From: Qipengyuania qiaonensis
GTDB lineage: Bacteria; Pseudomonadota; Alphaproteobacteria; Sphingomonadales; Sphingomonadaceae
DNA: 41,952 bases
Direction: 5' to 3'
Assembly (NCBI RefSeq): GCF_019711515.1
Contig: NZ_JAIGNO010000018.1
Coordinates: forward strand, 1 to 41,952
Part shown: positions 8,993 to 17,372 of the stretch, one piece after another
Layout: each line of letters opens with the position of its first letter
How positions within the stretch are numbered: position 1 is the stretch's first letter
Translations under genes and position numbers: made by a program
The notes under the pieces: model-generated
What the model was told of the DNA's origin: nothing
What the model saw: only the letters and a program-made list of their open reading frames with translations
The model's database searches: none

Positions 8993-9441
8993 CTTGAATA
9001 AGGAGAAGCAGACATATCGTTAGTGCGGAAGAGGTGACTCTCGCTTCGCCGCATGTCGAGGCCGAGGATCGTATCGCTGATAGCGGGTCGGTATTCCGTC
9101 ACCGAAGAGCTTGCGGCGGTATGAGGCACTAGCAACGATAACGGAATTCTCGACCTTGCGCTAAACAATGCAGGCATGGGTTATATGGTCGGCTTTCTTG
9201 CCCCTCGTTGAGATTCCGTCCGTCCGTCACCGGCGATCACCGCGCAAACCGCCGGGGAACGACAATTGGGTCGTGTTGAGGCAGGACGCCTAACCAATGA
9301 CTTTGCCCAACATTATTCCTGGCAAGTGAAATCCCAAAGTTTGAATTTGATCGCAAGGAGCGGGACGTGTTTGCGATCCCGAACAGATAAGTGTCTCGAC
9401 ATCTGTCGTGGTCGCACACGGCTCCAATGGACGAACTGACA
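8993..9441. other. Intergenic region without a recognised gene
   Basis: About 450 bases between fructokinase and GST. Short frames exist on both strands but none has coherent protein composition, a ribosome binding site or a known motif. The last 100 bases should hold the promoter of the GST-PaiB-Ada run. No clear terminator follows the kinase. Confidence 0.5.
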
Positions 9442-10080
9442 ATGCTTACGCTTTATGACTACCTCCCCTCGCAGAACGCCTGGAAGATTAGGCAGCTGCT
9501 CGGTGCCCTCGACTGTCCTTACAAGACGGAACTGATCAGCATCTTCGAGGGCGAGGGCCATGCCGACGAATTCCTGCGGATCAACCCGTGGGGTGCGGTG
9601 CCCGCCATTCGCCTCGACGACGACAGGGTCCTGTCCGAATCGAGCGCCATTCTCTGGCATCTGGGGCGGGGAACGCGGTTCCTTCCGGACGATCCTTTTC
9701 AGGGCGCGAAGGCGGTGCAGTGGCTGTCGTTCGAAATCGACTACGTGCAGAATTCGCTCGGCAGCCTGCGCTACTGGACCCTCACCGACAAGCTCGGCGC
9801 CCGGCCCGCCGACATGGTCACCGGCAAGCGGGCCACGGCCGAGCGCGCGCTCGCGATCCTCGACCGCGAATTCGCCGAGCGCCCCTTTATCCTGGGCGAT
9901 GCGTTGTCGATCGCCGATATCGCGCTCTACGCCTATGCGCATCTCGCCGAAGATGCGCGGCTCGATGTGAGGGGTCTGACGCATTTCCTGGCCTGGACCG
10001 AGCGCTTCCGCAGCGAGAGCCCGTTCCTTGCGGAAGTGCACCCCTACGCGATCGATCCGCATTCTTCCGGCGAGTTGTGA
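9442..10080 (+). CDS. Glutathione S-transferase family protein
   Basis: A 212-residue cytosolic GST. The N-terminal thioredoxin-like domain starts MLTLYDYLPSQNAWKIRQLLG and contains the glutathione-binding cis-Pro (WGAVPAI) and the Glu-Ser pair (LSESSAI). The C-terminal helical domain carries the conserved helix-capping motif LSIADIALYAYAH. The start at 9442 fits where the family begins; an ATG at 9427 adds five residues and is possible. The stop overlaps the next start by one base (TGATG), so it is the first gene of a run with PaiB-like protein and Ada. By context it may conjugate electrophiles that would otherwise alkylate DNA; the exact substrate is unknown. Confidence 0.9.
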   Translation: MLTLYDYLPSQNAWKIRQLLGALDCPYKTELISIFEGEGHADEFLRINPWGAVPAIRLDDDRVLSESSAILWHLGRGTRFLPDDPFQGAKAVQWLSFEIDYVQNSLGSLRYWTLTDKLGARPADMVTGKRATAERALAILDREFAERPFILGDALSIADIALYAYAHLAEDARLDVRGLTHFLAWTERFRSESPFLAEVHPYAIDPHSSGEL

Positions 10081-10715
10081 TGCGCACCTCTTCGATCTTC
10101 CAGCCCGACGAGGTCGCTGCGCGTGCCATGTTCGACGAGCATCCGCTCGCACAGATTTTCTCCTGGCACGGCGGCGATGCTGCCGCAACGCCGCTGCCGT
10201 TGCTGGTCAACTGGAGCAAGGACGGTGCGCCGCGGGTCACGAGCGTTGTCGGCCATTTCGGCCGCACCAATCCGCAGCTCGATATCATCGCGCGCAATCC
10301 GCAGGCGCTGATCACCTTCATGGGTCACCATTCCTACGTCTCGCCATCGTGGCTCGATGACCGGACCCAAGCGCCGACTTGGAATTACGCGACCGCCCAT
10401 CTCGTCGTCGATATCGCGCTAATGGACACGCCGGCAGCGGCGCGAGCAGCGGTCGATCGCCTGACCGCGCACATGGAGGCCGGGCGTCTGCAGGCCTGGC
10501 ATAGGGACGAGATGGGTGCGCGCTACGAGCAGCTGGTCCGCGGCGTTATCGCCTTCGAGGGCAGGGTCGTCGACGCTAGATACAAGTTCAAGCTCGGGCA
10601 GAACGAACGTCCCGATGTGCTGCGCGACATCCTCGACGGTCTAGCGAGCGAGGGCCGGCACGATCTGCGAAAGTGGATGATCGCCCAAAATTCCGGCAGG
10701 CTGGAGAGCGTGTAA
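10080..10715 (+). CDS. PaiB-family FMN-binding protein
   Basis: A 211-residue member of the PaiB/FMN-binding split-barrel family, first described as a negative regulator of sporulation and protease genes in Bacillus. Typical signs are the start MRTSSIFQPDEVAARAMFDEHPLAQ, the segment PLLVNWSKDG, HFGRTNPQ, the motif GHHSYVSPSWLDDRTQAPTWNYATAHL, and the C-terminal FEGRVVDARYKFKLGQNERPDVLRDI reduced to short conserved pieces such as KFKLGQN. It overlaps the upstream GST by one base and the downstream Ada start by one base (TAATG). In proteobacteria the family is more likely a flavin or heme-binding enzyme than a regulator. Its link to alkylation repair here is through operon position only. Confidence 0.88.
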   Translation: MRTSSIFQPDEVAARAMFDEHPLAQIFSWHGGDAAATPLPLLVNWSKDGAPRVTSVVGHFGRTNPQLDIIARNPQALITFMGHHSYVSPSWLDDRTQAPTWNYATAHLVVDIALMDTPAAARAAVDRLTAHMEAGRLQAWHRDEMGARYEQLVRGVIAFEGRVVDARYKFKLGQNERPDVLRDILDGLASEGRHDLRKWMIAQNSGRLESV

Positions 10716-11791
10716 TGCGGGGAACGAAGCCGCCCAAGAGCGATCCCGAGCGCATCCTTGCCGATCCGCGCTGGAACGCGCTCGTAACGCGCGACAAGAC
10801 GGCCGACGGGTCGTTTTTCTATTCCGTGCGCAGCACGGGTGTCTTTTGTCGGCCATCCTGCGCGGCGCGCCTGGCGAAGCCCGAGAACGTCGCCTTTCAT
10901 GCGACGAGCGGGGATGCCGAACGCGCCGGCTTTCGCCCGTGCAAGAGGTGCAAGCCCGATCAGCCCCCGACTGAGCAACGCGTGGCCGCGCTGATGGCGG
11001 CCGCCTGCCGGACGATCGAGGACGCCGAGGACCTGCCGAATCTTGCCGCGCTTGCCGGAGCGGCCGGACTGAGCCCGAGTCACTTCCACCGCGTGTTCAA
11101 GGCGGTGGTCGGGGTCACGCCCAAGGCCTATGGCGAAGCGCGCCGCACGGCGCGGGTACAGAGCGAGCTGGCCGATGGCGCGAGCGTCACCGCGGCGTTC
11201 TACGGCGCGGGCTTCGGCTCGAGCAGCCGCTTCTACGACAAGGCCCCGGCCATGCTCGGAATGGCGCCTTCGCGATATCGCCGCGGCGGGATGGGCGCGA
11301 CCATCCGGTTCGCGGTCGGTGAGAGCCGGCTGGGTGCGGTGCTGGTCGCGGCCAGCGAAAGCGGCATCTGCGCGATCCTGCTGGGCGATGATCCGGAGGA
11401 ACTGCTGCAGGATCTCCAGAACCGGTTCCCCAGCGCCGACTTCGTCGGCGGCGACGATCGGTTCGAACAACTGGTCGCACGCGTGGTCGGTTTCGTCGAA
11501 CAGCCCCATACCGATCTCGACCTCCCGCTCGATATTCAGGGCACCGCATTCCAGCAGCGAGTCTGGCAGGCGCTGCGCGCCATCCCGGCCGGCAGCACGG
11601 CGAGCTATGCCGAGATCGCCCGTGCCATCGGTGACGCGGGTGCCGCCCGCGCGGTCGCCGGCGCATGCGCCGCCAATCCGCTCGCGGTTGCCATCCCGTG
11701 CCACCGCGTCGTGCGCAGCGACGGCGCGCTCTCGGGCTACCGCTGGGGCATCGAGCGCAAGCGCCAGCTGCTTGAAAGCGAAGCCGCCTGA
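10715..11791 (+). CDS. ada: Bifunctional Ada: DNA-repair methyltransferase and transcriptional activator
   Basis: A 358-residue Ada protein with all modules. The N-terminal metal domain has the four cysteines Cys45, Cys49, Cys76 and Cys79 (FCRPSC and PCKRC); the first corresponds to the Cys that takes methyl groups from phosphotriesters and switches the protein to an activator. An AraC-type helix-turn-helix follows (LAALAGLSPSHFHRVFK-like, about residues 105-185). The C-terminal O6-methylguanine methyltransferase domain has the acceptor Cys329 in the IPCHRVV motif. The start overlaps the PaiB stop by one base. Ada normally activates its own operon, so GST and the PaiB-like protein are probably alkylation-induced. 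I cannot see a clear Ada box upstream of the GST gene. Confidence 0.96.
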   Translation: MRGTKPPKSDPERILADPRWNALVTRDKTADGSFFYSVRSTGVFCRPSCAARLAKPENVAFHATSGDAERAGFRPCKRCKPDQPPTEQRVAALMAAACRTIEDAEDLPNLAALAGAAGLSPSHFHRVFKAVVGVTPKAYGEARRTARVQSELADGASVTAAFYGAGFGSSSRFYDKAPAMLGMAPSRYRRGGMGATIRFAVGESRLGAVLVAASESGICAILLGDDPEELLQDLQNRFPSADFVGGDDRFEQLVARVVGFVEQPHTDLDLPLDIQGTAFQQRVWQALRAIPAGSTASYAEIARAIGDAGAARAVAGACAANPLAVAIPCHRVVRSDGALSGYRWGIERKRQLLESEAA

Positions 11792-12084
11792 TCTGCGGTT
11801 GGTCCCCGCAAGTACGCGACCCTTGCCGGAAAACAAGTTCAGGCTTCACAGGCAAAGACAGCGTGAGGTGCAATTTCGCGGGCCGTTCACCGTGCCTGTA
11901 GGAAGGCGACGAGAGCCAAGTTCACCTGACCTGACGTCCTGTCGTCCGAGGTCACTGTGAACGGGCGGTACGCATATCCTGGTGAACGTTGCACTCAAGC
12001 CTTCCGAGCATCGTGCGATTCCCGCGCAACAAGCGGGACGCAACGCTCCCAGACCGATTGTAGCAGGGCCGCTCCGGGGCAGAA
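11792..12084. other. Intergenic region upstream of second TonB receptor
   Basis: These 293 bases carry no gene. They contain an imperfect hairpin (11920-11962, listed separately) and presumably the promoter of the receptor gene. No recognised Fur box or riboswitch could be read. Confidence 0.5.
11920..11962 (+). promoter_or_regulatory. Two-part inverted repeat, possible leader structure
   Basis: GTTCAC (11920-11925) pairs with GTGAAC (11957-11962), and inside it GACCT (11928-11932) pairs with AGGTC (11949-11953), separated by a 2/3-base internal loop and a 16-base apical loop. It lies 120 bases before the receptor start. It could be an operator for a dimeric regulator or an RNA structure; function is unknown. 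Confidence 0.35.
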
Positions 12085-14049
12085 GTGACCCCTTCAGGGA
12101 GTGAGCGAGTGGTGTCTGGAAACTGGATTATGGCAGGGGTATTGAGTGCCCTGCCCGCCGGTGCATGGGCGCAGGCGACCGAGAACGCGACGACCGAGGC
12201 GGAGGATGCCTTCGGCTATACGGTCGGCGATGAGTCTGTCGGAATCTACGACCAGAGCTCGGTGCGCGGATTCGATCTCGAGGCGGCCGGAAACTACCGC
12301 ATCAACGGCTACTATTTTGTCAAGAGCTCGGGTGTCAGCCGCCTATTTGTCGAGTCCACAGCGGTCAGGATCGGCTACAACACGTTCGGTCTGGCCTTTC
12401 CCGGGCCCTCGGGGGTGGTCGACTATCGACTGCGTGACCCCAAACCGGGCGAACATTCGCTGCTGACCGCCGGCATTGACGACGATACCCGCCCCTATCT
12501 TGAGCTTAATCTCCGCCACGGCGATCCCGACGACCGCTGGTCTGCCTCGTTCGGCGTCGGCGGAGTGGTTCCCGCCGCGGGTACCGATGGTGCCACGGCC
12601 AGTTCGCTGATTATCGCCGGGACGGTGCGTGCATCGCTCGGCAAGGAAGGGTCGGCGCAGGTCTTCGCCGGGGAATATGCCTATCGCAACCAGAGCGGCA
12701 CCCGGTTCGGGATCACCGAGGGGCAGCTTCCGCCGCGCGTGGAACGCAGACGGTATCTCGGCCAGTCCTGGGCCGAGGAGCGCGGCGAGTTGCGCATCGC
12801 CGGCGTGATCGTCGAACAGCCCATCGTTCCGCAGATTGCCCTTGCCTGGATCGGGACCTTTTCTCAGTCCGATCCGACCCGTTCCTACAGCCAGTTCTTC
12901 ACCGAGTTCGACGACGACGGCGAGGCGCGGTCCACGATCGTCGCATCGCCGCAGCAGCGTTCCACCGCCTGGTCCGGGGAAGCGCGCGCCACATGGACCG
13001 GGCGCAGCGGACAGCTCGCGCATCGGGTCATCCTGTCGGGTCGCCTGCGCCGATCGCGCGCACTGTTCGGCGGGGACAGTGTGATCGAACTCGGGCGGGT
13101 TACACCAGAGGGCGGCGTGCCGCGTCTGCCAGACCCTGCGTTCCTTGCGGAGGCCGAGGCCGACCGGACCACCGCCGTCGACCAGTGGGGTGCGGGCCTT
13201 GCCTATCTCGGCGCGCTGGGCACGCACGCCCGCGTGAACCTCGGCCTTCTTAAGACCGATTACCGCAAGACGTTCGAGGCGCCGGGCGGGCGCAGTTCGA
13301 ACCGCTCCGCCCCGCTCCTTTACAATGCCGGCCTGATGATCCGGCCCGCCGCTTCGCTTGATGTCTATGCCAGCTATAGCCGGGGACTGGAGGAGGCGGG
13401 GACCGCGCCCGCGTCCGCCGCTAACCGCAACGCGGTGCTCGACGCGGTGCTCGTGACCCAGGCCGAGATCGGCGTTCGCCACGTGCTCGCGCCCGGTCTC
13501 AGCGCGATCCTGGCGGGGTTCGAGACCACCAAGCCCTACGCGGCGATCGATCCTGCTACCAACGTCTTCGGACTGAACGGCTCGGTCCGCCACCGCGGGA
13601 TCGAGGCCTCGCTGTCCGGCACGATCGCGCAGGGCCTCTCGATGGTCGCGGGCGGCGTCTTCCTCGATGCCGAAGTGATCGACGAGGCGGATGGACCGGG
13701 CGGGAATTCCGCGCGCCCGGTCGGCGTGCCGCAATGGCGGCTCGTCGCATCGGCCAATTACGCCATCGCGAGCGTGCCCGGCCTCGAACTCGATATCGGC
13801 GGCCGGTACACTGGCGCGCTCGCCGCCACAGCGGGCACCATTGCCGGAGCGGAGCAGACCTTGCTGCCGGCGGCGTTCCTGCTCGATGCCGGGGTCCGCT
13901 ATGCGATGCACCTCGGCGAGAAGACCCTGACATTCCGCGCGCAGATGCTGAACCTCACCAACGACTATGCCTGGCAGACCGACGGATCGTCCACCCTGGG
14001 CTATTCCCCGGCCCGCCGGGTCCGGCTGGCCGCGACCCTCGGCTTCTGA
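12085..14049 (+). CDS. TonB-dependent receptor with short plug region
   Basis: A 654-residue outer-membrane receptor. A signal peptide is visible (GNWIMAGVLSALPAGAWA, cleavage near AWA-QA), and an ATG at residue 16 could be the true start. The plug begins abruptly with ESVGIYDQSSVRGFDLEAAG, YRINGYYF, and VRIGYNTFGLAFPGPSGVVDYRLR; no TonB box or early plug strands precede it, and it is short for the family. The barrel ends with SPARRVRLAATLGF. This subtype occurs in siderophore-type receptor sets of sphingomonads, so iron-chelate uptake is a reasonable guess, and the downstream oxygenase needs iron. It sits between ada and the oxygenase gene. Substrate and TonB coupling are uncertain. Confidence 0.85.
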   Translation: MTPSGSERVVSGNWIMAGVLSALPAGAWAQATENATTEAEDAFGYTVGDESVGIYDQSSVRGFDLEAAGNYRINGYYFVKSSGVSRLFVESTAVRIGYNTFGLAFPGPSGVVDYRLRDPKPGEHSLLTAGIDDDTRPYLELNLRHGDPDDRWSASFGVGGVVPAAGTDGATASSLIIAGTVRASLGKEGSAQVFAGEYAYRNQSGTRFGITEGQLPPRVERRRYLGQSWAEERGELRIAGVIVEQPIVPQIALAWIGTFSQSDPTRSYSQFFTEFDDDGEARSTIVASPQQRSTAWSGEARATWTGRSGQLAHRVILSGRLRRSRALFGGDSVIELGRVTPEGGVPRLPDPAFLAEAEADRTTAVDQWGAGLAYLGALGTHARVNLGLLKTDYRKTFEAPGGRSSNRSAPLLYNAGLMIRPAASLDVYASYSRGLEEAGTAPASAANRNAVLDAVLVTQAEIGVRHVLAPGLSAILAGFETTKPYAAIDPATNVFGLNGSVRHRGIEASLSGTIAQGLSMVAGGVFLDAEVIDEADGPGGNSARPVGVPQWRLVASANYAIASVPGLELDIGGRYTGALAATAGTIAGAEQTLLPAAFLLDAGVRYAMHLGEKTLTFRAQMLNLTNDYAWQTDGSSTLGYSPARRVRLAATLGF

Positions 14050-14115
14050 GACCGCGCTTCGATGACAAGATCCGGGATGCCGGCGAGCGCCTGCGCGGCT
14101 AGCCGGGAGGACATG

Positions 14116-14886
14116 ATGGATTCATTCGATAATCGACCCCTTTCCGATGAGGCTACTCCCCGCCCCGCTGCGCCTCATCGCGAACTTGGCACTGGGGACA
14201 ATGGCAGCATCCTGTCGCCGGACCAGTTGGGTGAACTGTCCGAGCGCGGTCTTACCGTGGCATGCGGCCTGTTCAACGAACGGGAATGCCTCGCGCTGGG
14301 CTCGGCCTATGCGGAAACCCCTCTCTATCGCAGCACCATCGACATGCGGCGCCACGGCTTCGGCGAGGGCCAGTACCGCTATTTCCGTTATCCGCTGCCC
14401 GGCTTCTTGCAGCGCCACCGCGAGCAGCTTTACCGATCCCTCGTGCCGGTCGCCAACGAGTGGCGCGCGATCCGGGGGCTCACGTCCCTGCCGGCCGAAC
14501 ACGCGGACTACATCCGGTGCTGCCACGAGGCCGGGCAGGTTCGCCCCACGCCGCTGATTCTGCGCTACGGGCCAGGCGACTACAACCGCCTTCACCAGGA
14601 TATCTACGGCGAGCACGTCTTTCCCATCCAGGCGGTGGTTATGCTCTCGCGGCCTGGCGAGGAGTTCACCGGCGGCGAGCTGGTACTCGTCGAACAGAAG
14701 CCGCGCTCGCAATCGCGCGCGAAGGTTGTTCCGCTGCGGACGGGCGATGCCGCGCTCTTCGCGGTCAACGAATTCCCGGCGCGCGGATCGCGCGGCCATT
14801 ACCACCTCAAGATGCGCCACGGCGTGAGCGAAGTCCTTAACGGTGAACGCCTTACGCTTGGCATCATTTTTCACGACGCAAGGTAA
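14116..14886 (+). CDS. 2OG-Fe(II) oxygenase, DUF2086/Oxygenase-NA type
   Basis: A 256-residue non-heme iron, 2-oxoglutarate-dependent oxygenase. The iron ligands are His160 and Asp162 (LHQD) and distal His235 (MRHGVSE); Arg in NGERLTLGIIF probably binds 2-oxoglutarate. The motifs PTPLILRYGPGDYNRLHQD, PGEEFTGGELVLVEQ and GDAALFAVNEFP match the COG3826/DUF2086 family, which has been predicted on computational grounds to act on nucleic acids like AlkB. The start at 14116 follows GGGAGG at a good distance; ATG 14113 is an alternative. It lies 66 bases after the receptor stop. With Ada two genes upstream, oxidative removal of alkyl groups is a sensible hypothesis, not shown by the sequence. Confidence 0.85.
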   Translation: MDSFDNRPLSDEATPRPAAPHRELGTGDNGSILSPDQLGELSERGLTVACGLFNERECLALGSAYAETPLYRSTIDMRRHGFGEGQYRYFRYPLPGFLQRHREQLYRSLVPVANEWRAIRGLTSLPAEHADYIRCCHEAGQVRPTPLILRYGPGDYNRLHQDIYGEHVFPIQAVVMLSRPGEEFTGGELVLVEQKPRSQSRAKVVPLRTGDAALFAVNEFPARGSRGHYHLKMRHGVSEVLNGERLTLGIIFHDAR

Positions 14887-15269
14887 CTGTAACCTTGGCA
14901 GATTGTCGTTGGACTTCTTTCGCGCGCGCCCATTTATCCGTCGATGATTCAAGATTACGGGTCACTTGCGAGACGGGCTCGCATATACCGCAACGAGTTC
15001 AGGTTTTTCTTTCGGTGATTAGACAGATCACGTTGCGTTCGCCGAAGCTTCTTCGCTCCCGATTCCTTGTTCTTCCTATGAGGCCTAGCCTGAGAAACGG
15101 TAGTGAAGTAAAACCTATGTAAAATTCAGCATCGTATTCTAGCTCATTGGTGTCTGCAGTGTATCACAGCGTCCGGTGTTCAAAGCGGTGCCGAAGAAGA
15201 AGAAACCGGCAGCAGATCCTACTCGGCTATGCGGATGGTTTTGGCAGACAGCTCTCCACTGGAAGGGGC
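14887..15269. other. Intergenic region without a recognised gene
   Basis: About 380 bases of lower G+C content between two gene ends. A small hairpin TGCGAG/CTCGCA lies near 14967-14983. No coherent reading frame, RNA gene or repeat was recognised. Confidence 0.5.
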
Positions 15270-15695
15270 TTAAGTTGGCGACGTTTCATCAAGGTACTGG
15301 GCGGCAAATTCAGCGCTCGGCGCGATGGGCTTGATCACATCGATGAGCACCCCATTGGGATCATGAGTGATAAAATGCCGCTGCCCGAAGTCCTCGTCTC
15401 GCAGGGAAAGGTCGATTGGTAACCCATTTTCGAGTGCCCGTGCGTAGACCTCGTCGACATCGTCGACCTCGAAGTTGAGAAGCATTGATGACGTCCGCCC
15501 GCGCCCCCGCTCCGGTATGGTGGCGTGATCACCCTGCAGGATCGCCAGATTTACGCTAGGATCGTCTTGGCTTTGAAGGTGAACGTACCAGTCGGACTCG
15601 AACACGGCTCTGAACGGGAAATGGCGGACGTAAAACGCTGCCGTCGCTGTGACATCAGTTACCATCAGTACCGGATAGAAACTCGAGATTTTCAT
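15270..15695 (-). CDS. VOC-family protein (glyoxalase/bleomycin-resistance fold)
   Basis: A 141-residue vicinal-oxygen-chelate protein. The start [30 protein letters not shown] beginning, the middle [20 protein letters not shown] and the end [23 protein letters not shown] are typical of glyoxalase-like proteins with two beta-alpha-beta-beta-beta units. The longer open frame is ignored because GAGGAGGTG sits just before the ATG at 15695. It may bind and sequester or modify a toxic small molecule. It diverges from a TetR regulator whose palindromic operator lies between them, which suggests induction by that molecule. The ligand is unknown. Confidence 0.88.
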   Translation of the reverse strand: MKISSFYPVLMVTDVTATAAFYVRHFPFRAVFESDWYVHLQSQDDPSVNLAILQGDHATIPERGRGRTSSMLLNFEVDDVDEVYARALENGLPIDLSLRDEDFGQRHFITHDPNGVLIDVIKPIAPSAEFAAQYLDETSPT

Positions 15696-15716
15696 ATCTT
15701 GCACCTCCTCTGAAAA

Positions 15717-15733
15717 ACATACATTCTGTATGT
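15717..15733. promoter_or_regulatory. TetR-type palindromic operator
   Basis: ACATACA-TTC-TGTATGT is a perfect 7-bp inverted repeat with a 3-base spacer, resembling AcrR-type operators. It lies between the divergent VOC and TetR genes and overlaps the first possible TetR start codon (15730). A related ACAG-GCAGT-CTGT element (15743-15756) follows. The regulator at 15730-16356 is the likely binder and would repress both genes. Confidence 0.75.
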
Positions 15734-16356
15734 CGAATAACAAACAGGCAGTCTGTATGCAACAACAGAACCGCAGGACGAACCCGCAGCGAACGGCTGC
15801 GACGCGCGCCCGGCTCGTAGCGACCGCCCGGTCGTTATTTGTCGAACAGGGGTTTTCCAGGACGAGTACCCCCGCCATCGTGGCCGCGGCGGGAGTGACG
15901 CGCGGCGCTCTTTATCACCACTTCACTGACAAGCAGGCAATTTTCCGCGCGGTTGTCGAGGCTGAATCGCAGGCTGTTGCAAATGCAATTGATGATGCCG
16001 ATGACATCGGCCTGTCGGCACTGGACGGCCTGCTGGTCGGTGCCCGGGCCTATGTGGACGCCATGCAGATCAGGGGACGTGTCGAGCTTCTGCTGATCGA
16101 GGGGCCGGCAGTCCTCGGTCGTGAGCAAATGCGACGGATCGAAGCGCACAACGGTGATGCAAGCCTGCAGAGCGGTCTTGTCGAAGCAATGAACAACGGC
16201 CATCTTGTTCAGATGCCGATTGACGAGCTGACCTCCGTTCTTTCTGCGATGTTCGAACGCGCGGCGATGGAGATATATGAGGGTCGCTCGCTATCGCGGG
16301 TACTTGATGTGGTCGAGGGCATTCTGCGGGGACTCTCTGGCAGATCTGTTTCATGA
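15730..16356 (+). CDS. TetR/AcrR-family repressor
   Basis: A 208-residue TetR regulator. The N-terminal DNA-binding domain is complete: [39 protein letters not shown] and TDKQAIF. The C-terminal helical domain is divergent, as expected for ligand binding. The ATG at 15730 lies within the palindromic operator; the ATG at 15757 (residue 10) would leave the operator upstream of the coding region and is a good alternative. Neither has a strong ribosome binding site. It diverges from the VOC gene and probably autoregulates. The inducer is unknown. Confidence 0.9.
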   Translation: MSNNKQAVCMQQQNRRTNPQRTAATRARLVATARSLFVEQGFSRTSTPAIVAAAGVTRGALYHHFTDKQAIFRAVVEAESQAVANAIDDADDIGLSALDGLLVGARAYVDAMQIRGRVELLLIEGPAVLGREQMRRIEAHNGDASLQSGLVEAMNNGHLVQMPIDELTSVLSAMFERAAMEIYEGRSLSRVLDVVEGILRGLSGRSVS

Positions 16357-16634
16357 TACACCCATCACCGCTCGCAATCGCTGCACGGAATGCCTTCGCA
16401 AAGGCACAAAATTCAATCGCACATTGTCGCGCCAACATCGGCTGCAAGGCGTCATCCGTTTTCAATGCGGGTTCGAAAACTGCATCAGCCGTATGCCGCA
16501 GCTTCGATCACAGCACCATGCAGTCCCATCTGCAGGATGGTTGGGAATGCCCGCCTTTAAGCCGTATCTCGAAGTCATGATGGCTTTGCCCGCAAGCCGT
16601 GACTGAACCCAGCACCCGGGACTTAGGAGGCATG

Positions 16635-17342
16635 ATGCGAGGCGGCAAAATTCTTGAAGGAGCGACGCTTGCATTTGATCTTGACGGAACCCTGGTCGAC
16701 TCTGCCCCTGACATTATCCGTCATTTGAACACTGCGCTTGGGTCCTTCGCGCATCATCCGATTGATGCATGCGCAGGACGAGCACTTATCGGGCGCGGTG
16801 CGCGGGCAATGCTTGATGCAGCGACCCGCCAAAACGGCGTCACTCTCTCGTCCCGCGAGCTGGATATGATCTTTCATAGATTTGTAGAGCTTTACTCAGC
16901 TCAGCCCATCAAATTGACCCGGCTCTATCCAGGGGCACTTGACGCGGTGCATTGCCTTATCGATTGTGGCGCATCCTTGGTCGTTTGCACAAACAAGCTC
17001 ACGTCGATCGCCGAGGCCGTACTCACAGGTATCGGCGTCAGATCGGCATTCGACGGCGTCTTTGGCTACGACGCTGTCTCTGCCTGCAAACCCTCTCCTG
17101 CCCACCTTGTGGAAGCCGTAACACAGATTGGCGGCGACCTTACGCGAACCGTCATGGTAGGCGATTCGTCCGCTGACGCTTGCTGCGCCCACAACGCGGG
17201 CGTTCCCTTGGTAGTTGTGTCATTTGGCTACAACGATGTGCCGCACGCGCAGCTTCGCCCCGCGGTCCTAATTGATCACTTCGACGAGCTCCCACCGTCT
17301 TGCGCGAAGATCGTCCAGGCAAATAAGCGATCAACGGGCTGA
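16635..17342 (+). CDS. HAD-family phosphatase, phosphoglycolate phosphatase-like
   Basis: A 235-residue HAD-superfamily hydrolase. Motif I FDLDGTLVDSAPD holds the nucleophile Asp15 and general acid Asp17; motif II Thr is in LVVCTNK, the motif III Lys in SACKPSPAHL, and motif IV in VMVGDSSADACCA. The helical cap between motifs I and II matches Gph/phosphoglycolate phosphatases. AGGAGG at 16625-16630 favours the ATG at 16635 over 16632. A paralog of the same length and order of motifs sits at 40136-40864. It is followed closely by the histidine kinase gene, though nothing links them functionally. Substrate is not readable from the sequence. Confidence 0.88.
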   Translation: MRGGKILEGATLAFDLDGTLVDSAPDIIRHLNTALGSFAHHPIDACAGRALIGRGARAMLDAATRQNGVTLSSRELDMIFHRFVELYSAQPIKLTRLYPGALDAVHCLIDCGASLVVCTNKLTSIAEAVLTGIGVRSAFDGVFGYDAVSACKPSPAHLVEAVTQIGGDLTRTVMVGDSSADACCAHNAGVPLVVVSFGYNDVPHAQLRPAVLIDHFDELPPSCAKIVQANKRSTG

Positions 17343-17372
17343 ACGATTGATGTTCTCCCTGAAAACAGGTTC

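Noticed and set aside
10523..11836. 437-codon minus-strand frame opposite ada
   Set aside because: Composition is Arg/Ala/Gly-rich without any domain, and ada on the plus strand has all catalytic motifs.
12343..13911. 522-codon minus-strand frame opposite the second TonB receptor
   Set aside because: Shadow of the receptor barrel; no recognizable domain or ribosome binding site.
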